Shown here: positions 58,516-64,000 of the stretch, one piece after another
Position numbering within the stretch: the stretch's first letter is position 1
How the letters are laid out: every line of letters begins with the position of its first letter
Origin: Nicotiana tabacum
Taxonomy: Eukaryota > Streptophyta > Magnoliopsida > Solanales > Solanaceae
Direction: 5' to 3'
Assembly: GCF_000715075.1 (NCBI RefSeq)
Contig: NC_134095.1
Location: forward strand, 62,678,419 to 62,742,418
DNA: 64,000 nucleotides
The notes under the pieces: generated by a model
What the model saw: the letters and a program-made list of their open reading frames with translations, nothing else
What the model was told of the DNA's origin: nothing
The model's database searches: none
Program-made: the position numbers and the translations under genes

Positions 58516-59232
58516 CCTTCTACTTGAACAAGTGCTGGAGGCTACGATGATCAGTAAACACCTCACAAAACACACCATACAAATAATGCCTCCAAATCTT
58601 CAACGCGTAAACAATGGCAACCAACCCCAAATCATGAACAGGGTAGTTCTTCTCATGGGGCTTCAACTGACGAGAAGTATAAGCAATAACTCTACCCTCA
58701 TACATCAACACACACCTAATACCAACTCTCAAAGCATCACAATACACGGTATATGAACCTGAAGCTGATGGCAACGCTAACATTGGAGTTGTGGTCAAGG
58801 CAGTCTTGAGCTTCTGAAAGCTCTCCTCGCACTCATCCGACCACCTGAATAAAGCACCCTTTGAGTCAACTTGGTCAAGGGCGATGCGATAGATGAGAAT
58901 CCCTAAACAAACTGGCGATAATAGCCCGCCAAACCAAGAAAGTTGCGAATCTCTATAGCTGAGAACGGTCTAGGCCAACTCTGGACTACCTCTATCTTCT
59001 TTGGATATACTTGAATACCCTCATTGGACACCACGTGCCCTAAGAATGCCACTAAACTTAGCTAGAACTCACACCTAGAGAACTTTGCATAAAGCTTCTC
59101 CTCCCTCAATCTCTGCAACACAGCTCTCAAATGCTCCGCGTGCTCCTCTTGACTACGCGAATATACCAGAATATCATCAATGAAAACTATGACAAATGAG
59201 TCAAGATACGGCCGGAACACGCTGTTCATCAA
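58516..59232 (-). pseudogene. Chromovirus RT C-terminal part and RNase H, broken
   Basis: After a one-base loss near 59245 the RT continues with [16 protein letters not shown] at 59150-59195 (YxDD box as FIDD) and FLGHVVSNEGIQVYPKKIEV. The RNase H from 58798 reads [17 protein letters not shown] (Asp), [20 protein letters not shown], where the expected Glu of DLEL is Gly, and [11 protein letters not shown] (Asp). Stops flank the RNase H. A missing Glu would abolish metal binding, so this domain is probably dead even apart from the frameshifts. Confidence 0.85.
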
Positions 59233-60235
59233 GTGCATGAATACTGCTGGGCATTGGTCAGCCCAAAAGACATCACCAAGAACTCATAATGACCATATCG
59301 GGTCCTAAAATCCATCTTAATGATATCCGAATCCCTAATCTTCAACTGGTGGTAATATGAATGGAGATCAATCTTGGAGAACACTCTCACTCCCTGAAAC
59401 TGGTCAAACAAATCATCAGTGCGAGGCAAAGGATATTTATTCTTAATTGTAACCTCATTCAACTGCCTGTAATCAATGCACATCCTCATAGTGACATCCT
59501 TCGCCTTCGCAAATAGAACCGGCACACCCCAAGGTGACACACTAGGCCGAATGAACCCCTTGTTAAGGAGTTCCTGAAGCTGCTCCTTTAACTCTTTCAA
59601 CTCTGCGGGTGCCATACGATACAGTGGAATAGAGATGGGTTGAGTGCCCAACACCAAATCAATACCAAAATCAATATCCCTGTCCGGTGGCATTCCCGGC
59701 AGGTCTGTAGGATACACATCAAGAAAATCCCTCACCACTGTAACAGAATCAATATTGGGAGTCTCTGCACCGACATCCCTCACAAAGGCTAAATACGAGA
59801 GATAACCCTTCCCAACCATACGCTGGGCCTTCAGAAACGAAATTACCCTACTGGGGACAAAATCGGTAAAACCCCGCCACTCAATCCGTGGCACTTCCGG
59901 CATAGCCAACGTCACTGTCTTAGCATGACAGTCCAATATAACCCGACACGGAGATAGCCAATCGATGGCCAATATGACATCGAAATCCACCATACATAAC
60001 AATAAAAGATCCACTTGGGTCTCCAGACCCCAAATAGTCACCACAAAGGACCTGTACACACGGTCTACAATATAATAGTATCGCCCACTGGAGTAGATAC
60101 ACGAACAAGTGAAACATGAGACTCACGGGGCATATCCAAATAATGAGCAAAGTATGATGACACGTAAGAAAAGGTAGAACCGGGATCAAATAACACAGAG
60201 GCATCTCTGCGGCAGACTGAGACAATACCTGTAAT
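59229..60235 (-). pseudogene. Chromovirus protease and RT N-terminal part
   Basis: Protease active site LFDPGSTFSYVSSYFAHYLD near 60150-60210 (Asp in DPGS) continues, after a frameshift near 60060, as [20 protein letters not shown]. The linker [20 protein letters not shown] leads to [80 protein letters not shown] (first Asp), [11 protein letters not shown]. The frame shifts right after TNA. Longest clean stretch: 276 codons. Confidence 0.9.
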
Positions 60236-61756
60236 CAAAACATCTGAAGAAGCAGCATCTGGTCTACTTGGGAGGGCATAGAAATGAGCCTAACCACCAC
60301 CTGTCGACCTCCCCCTAAAGGGCGACCCCTGGCTGACTGACCTCCACCCCTAGCTAGCTGGGCGGGTGGTGAAGTAACTGGAGCAGAAGTCGAGGGCTGA
60401 CCCCTCTGCTGAGACTGACCAACATGAAAATGAGGACACTGCCTCCTCATATGCCCAAACTCTCCACACTCATAACAACTCCCCAGTGTTGGAGATGGGG
60501 ACTGAAGGGAACCCCTGGCACCGGAATGACCAATAGAAGGACTTGGCATGGAAGAACCCTGAACTGATGGAGCACGGGATGAACTCTAGGATGGAAGGGC
60601 ACTGAATAATGAATGGCCCTGATGAGAACTGTGAGAACCATGACTTGATGATGCCCCACGATAACCTGGGCGAGCTGACTAAGCCTGCCTGAATGGACGA
60701 CCTCTGCCGTGCTGAAACTGACCCCTCAAAGGAGCACTACCAAAGCTACCAGATCCCCGAGGCCTCTTGGCCTCCCTCTCCTCTCGCTCCTCGCAACGAA
60801 CCGACTCAATCTCACGAGCGATGTCAACAACCTCCTCGAAAGTAGCACCTGTCACTCACTCTCTAGTCATGAGAATCTGAAGCTGATATGTGAGGCCATC
60901 AAGGAACCTCCTGATCCTCTCTCGATCTGTAGGAACCAACCAGACTACATGACAAGCTAACTCAGAGAACCGCATCTCATACTGTGTCACAGTCATCTCT
61001 CCCTAACGCAACTGCTCGAACTGCCTACGTAGCTCCTCTCGGCGAGACTATGGCACATACTTCTCCAGAAAGAGAATAGAGAACTCCTGCCAGGTAAAGG
61101 GCACTGCACCAATAGGCCTACGCCTCTCATAAGCCTCCCACCAAGTGAAGGCAGCTCCAGAAAACTGAAAGGTAGTGAAAGTGACCCCGCTGGTCTCCAG
61201 AATACCTGCTGTACGAAGCATCCTCTAACACTTATCCAAGAAACCCTAGGCATCCTCGCCCTCAGTACCGCTGAAAGTCGGAGGCTGAAGTCTACCAAAC
61301 ATCTCTAATCAATGCTGCTCATCGTCGGGCATAACTGGTACCACATACTCCTGAGCTGGTGCAACCGGCTGGGCTGGAGGTGCCCCCGGTGTCTGAAGTC
61401 CTTGCACAACTTGCTCAGGTGTACGAGCAACGGGAGTCAGGGTCCCCGGCCTAAGAAGTAGCTGCGACCATAGTAATTGAGACCTCTTGAGCCAAACCGG
61501 TACACACTAATAAAATCTGAGCTAAAGCCCATTGAAGGCCTGAAATCAATATAGGCACAACTGGTGCCTAAGTTGGTGCTGCTGGAGCGTCCGCAACTGG
61601 GACCAGATCCTGAACTGGGGCAGCTGGTGGATCTGCAGGTGTTGCCCTAGCTACGGTGCGGGCCACACCCCTGCCCCAACCACGGCCTCGACCGCGTCCT
61701 CGGCCTCTAGTATCCCCAGCTGGTACCTGGTTGTTGTCCATCCTGACCGGTAACAT
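60236..61756 (-). pseudogene. Chromovirus gag with CCHC zinc knuckle, broken
   Basis: Starts MDNNQVPAGDTRGRGRGRGR near 61741-61756; a second in-frame Met lies 5 codons upstream. An RG-rich opening is common in this group. The middle is spread over several frames with many stops (61565, 61210 and others). The end carries CYECGEFGHMRRQC at 60436-60477, a perfect C-x2-C-x4-H-x4-C knuckle, followed by a Gly/Ser/Pro-rich tail. Particle protein in an intact element. Confidence 0.85.
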
Positions 61757-61954
61757 GTGTCGTCACCATCTGTGAGAGAATGGAATAATAGAAGTTTAGT
61801 ACTCGGATCAACAGATTCGCACGACAAGAATTTCAAGAATATGAAGTTTTTCCTAAAGGTTCTGCAGCCTCTCGAGGATAAATACAGATGTCTCCGTACC
61901 GATCCGCGAGACTCTACTAAACCGGCTCATGACTCGTGAGACCTATGTAACCTA

Positions 61955-61967
61955 GGCTCTGATACCA
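61955..61967 (-). other. Primer-binding site for initiator tRNA-Met
   Basis: Minus strand TGGTATCAGAGCC, three bases from the LTR end at 61971; complementary to the 3' end of plant initiator tRNA-Met, the standard chromovirus primer. Confidence 0.9.
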
Positions 61968-61970
61968 ACT

Positions 61971-63482
61971 TGTCACGACCCCAAATACCCGGTCGTAATG
62001 ATGCCTATCACATTACTAGGCAAGCCAACCCAAACCATTAATCACAACGAATTTCTTTTATAAAACCATTTTCTAACACGGGTTTAAATCTCAATTTTCA
62101 TAAGAAATGTATAAAACAACTAAAAATGTGTGAAAATCAATAAAACATTAAACCAACACAGCCCAAACATCTGGTGTCACGAGTCTAGAGCCTCTAAATA
62201 TACAAATCTGACTGTCTAATACAGAACAAGTCTAAAATGCGGGAAAACAAGGATAAGAGGAAGAAAGCAGGGTTGCGGATGCCATGCAGCTACCTTGCAG
62301 TCTCTGGCAAACTCTGACAATGCTGAGGACCCTCACTCTGCTGCTCGGGCACCTAGATCTGAACACAAGGTGTAGATAGTAACGTGAGTACGCCAACTCA
62401 GTAGGTAACTAAAGTAAATAAGGTTTGAAAGCAGTGACGAACAGTTTAAAAATCATATAGAAGAGTAAACGACAGAATTTCAAGTCAAACTTAAACCAGT
62501 TTCTTCATAAAGCTTCAGTTTCAATTGAAATACTTTGAATTCATTTACTTAGCAGTTTTCAACAAAGGCTTATTCTAAAAGAAGAGTGAAATCAGCAAAA
62601 TATCATAAATGGGCCCCTCGGGCAAGGTATCACTCATAAATATAGCCTCTCGGGCAAGCCTCTCAGTCACTCGTGACTCAGCTCTCGTCACTCACACTCC
62701 GCACTCAGACTCAACAGTATTTCATAATAGTAATAATCATAATAATCGTTGCGGCGTGCAGCCCGATCCATAGTTTATAGTCGACTACGCTCACTGGGGG
62801 TGTACAGGCTCCGGAGGGGCTCCTACATCCCAAACGTCATATCGCTGCGGCGCATAGCCCGTTTCAATATATATATCGCTACGGCATGCAACCCGATCCA
62901 TATAAGTATTACTGCGACATGCAGCCCCGTCCATAATATATACATATAATATTGCTATAGCATGCAGCCCGATCCATAATATTTATAGTCCTCCCATTAG
63001 GTCCTCAAACTCTCTCAATCATTAACCTCACAGCCACTCGGGCGTAACAGTAGAAATCAGGGAACTCAGTCCGAACAGTTCTCACATTAAGAAGTAAAGT
63101 GATAAAACCAGTTTAAAACAATAAATAGGAAAAACATGACTGAGGATATGCTTTTAATCAAATATAGCGAGGAAAAACAGTAAAAATGCCCCTAAAGGTC
63201 TCAACAGGTCGGCACAAGGTCCCAAACATGACATACAACCCATAATACAGTATAAATGTCTAAAACATGAGATATAATAAGGTTTCAAATCAAGTACGTG
63301 GCTTAATAGTCGCTACGGGATGGACCAATTCACAATCCCTACCGGTCACGCCCACACGCTCGTCACCTAGCATGTGTGTCACCTCATTTATCAAATCAAT
63401 TCGAAATACCGGGTTTTGTACTCTTAGTTCCAGATTTACAATGGTTACTTACCTCAAACCGGGTGAATTACTACTCTGCGAC
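61971..63482 (-). repeat. 5' LTR of the chromovirus, mosaic or truncated
   Basis: 61971 to about 63120 matches 54261-55410 closely, including the minisatellite at 62750-62985. From about 63120 to 63482 the sequence does not match the 3' LTR. It carries different LTR-like phrases such as CACCTAGCATGTGTGTCACC and ACCGGGTTTTGTACTCTTAG, which I associate with other Solanaceae Gypsy LTRs. Ends at the CACTA terminus. Confidence 0.75.
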
Positions 63483-64000
63483 CACTACAAGAAAAAGTGT
63501 TATTTGCGACCAATATTTAGGTTCGAGTTAATAATCCCGTCTCTAAAAGTATATGTATTAGGACGAGATTTTATTGTGGTCCTTAATTTTATATTCTATT
63601 GCGAGGGTATTCAATCTGGTCCCTAAAAAAATTAGTAACCGGTCCCAAATGATATTAGTAGGCCCCAACAGGGGCGATGAGCGGGAGAGAGTATCGTCTA
63701 ATATAATAATAAAATATTTAAAAAATCTTATTTTCTAAAAAATAGGCGTCAAAACTAATATCCTATAATTAAAAATTCCAAAAAATTAAAAGAAACTCTC
63801 TGTTTTCCAAAAACAAAAATTTATGCCCTAGTGTCTTAAACATACACAAAACTCGTCTGCCTCTCTATTCACGACCAAGAATTTTGTTTTCTCAAATTGA
63901 GTTTGTGGTTCGAGTTTGTTGGCTTGTGTATCGCAGGTCTACCCAGTTTTTGACCTCCCTCGATTGCGAATCCCAGGTATGACTCCTCTTCTGTGTTGAA
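63483..64000. mobile_element. CACTA element terminus, running off window end
   Basis: CACTACAAGAAAAAGTGTTA is a canonical Solanaceae CACTA terminal inverted repeat. It is followed by GGTCCCTAA, GACCAATA and GGTCCCAAA words in the subterminal zone. The following AT-rich sequence up to 64000 has no transposase frame. The other end is outside the window. Confidence 0.7.

Larger units (their letters stand above)
54261..63482 (-). mobile_element. Ty3/Gypsy chromovirus (Tekay/Del type), minus strand, decayed
   Basis: Element read on the minus strand: 5' LTR at right (61971 to at least 63120), iMet-type PBS, gag with zinc knuckle, protease, RT, RNase H, integrase, chromodomain, PPT, 3' LTR at left (54261-56785). 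LTR 3' ends are marked by TGTCACGACCCCAAATACCC on the plus strand at 54261 and 61971. The left flanking 5 bases are CTTAT; the right flank is lost where the 5' LTR diverges and a CACTA end begins at 63483. Several frameshifts and stops. The chromodomain at the C-terminus of pol marks a chromovirus, a group whose integrase is thought to target heterochromatin. Confidence 0.92.

Noticed and set aside
54261..63482. Endogenous pararetrovirus
   Set aside because: LTRs, an iMet PBS, integrase and chromodomain are present, which identify a Ty3/Gypsy chromovirus rather than a viral integrant.
1..64000. tRNA or rRNA genes
   Set aside because: No stretch with convincing tRNA A/B boxes and cloverleaf, and no rRNA-like sequence, was noticed on reading; a covariance-model search would be needed to exclude them fully.

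Overview
The window is plant nuclear DNA, almost certainly from a Solanaceae species and most like Nicotiana. It is AT-rich. It holds three spliced genes with GT-AG introns, separated by nested and decayed transposable elements. I can reconstruct the exons of three genes: BSH (SNF5-type SWI/SNF subunit, 10 coding exons, 2001-8031), the translation factor subunit eIF3f (6 coding exons, 32721-37778), and an unnamed two-exon gene with an N-terminal Cys/His motif (47289-49196). All three lie on the + strand and their reading frames stay intact across every junction.

Layout: 1-1300 is a decayed RTE-type LINE on the minus strand. 1440-8490 is BSH with its 5' UTR intron and 3' flank. 8490-9900 is repeat debris ending in a truncated MITE. 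9903-10999 is one arm of a non-autonomous CACTA-like element. That element is split by a complete 19.8 kb Ty3/Gypsy element of the Tat/Ogre lineage (11000-30780; LTRs of about 4.75 kb, PBS, extra ORF upstream of gag, gag, protease, G-patch-like segment, RT/RNase H, second archaeal-type RNase H, integrase, tandem repeats, PPT). A short CACTA remnant follows, then a 5'-truncated RTE LINE on the plus strand (30863-32253).

32259-38160 is eIF3f with a telo-box/site II upstream region, a Stowaway MITE, and a 271-bp intron/exon-boundary tandem duplication. 38160-41800 is mostly unassigned AT-rich sequence with one well-formed hAT-type MITE (40069-40822). 41802-45710 is a broken L1-type LINE interrupted by an LTR fragment. 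45945-46950 is an LTR-like fragment and a long AT microsatellite. The small gene follows, then two related hAT-type MITEs in opposite orientation (50372-50777 and 52567-52960) and a weak PIF/Harbinger-like relic. 54261-63482 is a Ty3/Gypsy chromovirus (Tekay/Del type, minus strand, iMet PBS, chromodomain) whose two LTRs stop matching part-way along. Its upstream LTR runs into the TIR of another CACTA element at 63483.

The three host genes are unrelated housekeeping or plant-specific loci and do not form a pathway. All transposon polyproteins carry stops, frameshifts or lost catalytic residues, so none looks autonomous. I found no convincing undescribed biological system. The most useful observations are the decoy splice acceptor created by a tandem duplication in eIF3f, the nested MITE/CACTA/Ogre insertion, the Ogre-specific extra ORF and intron-like block, and the mosaic chromovirus LTR.
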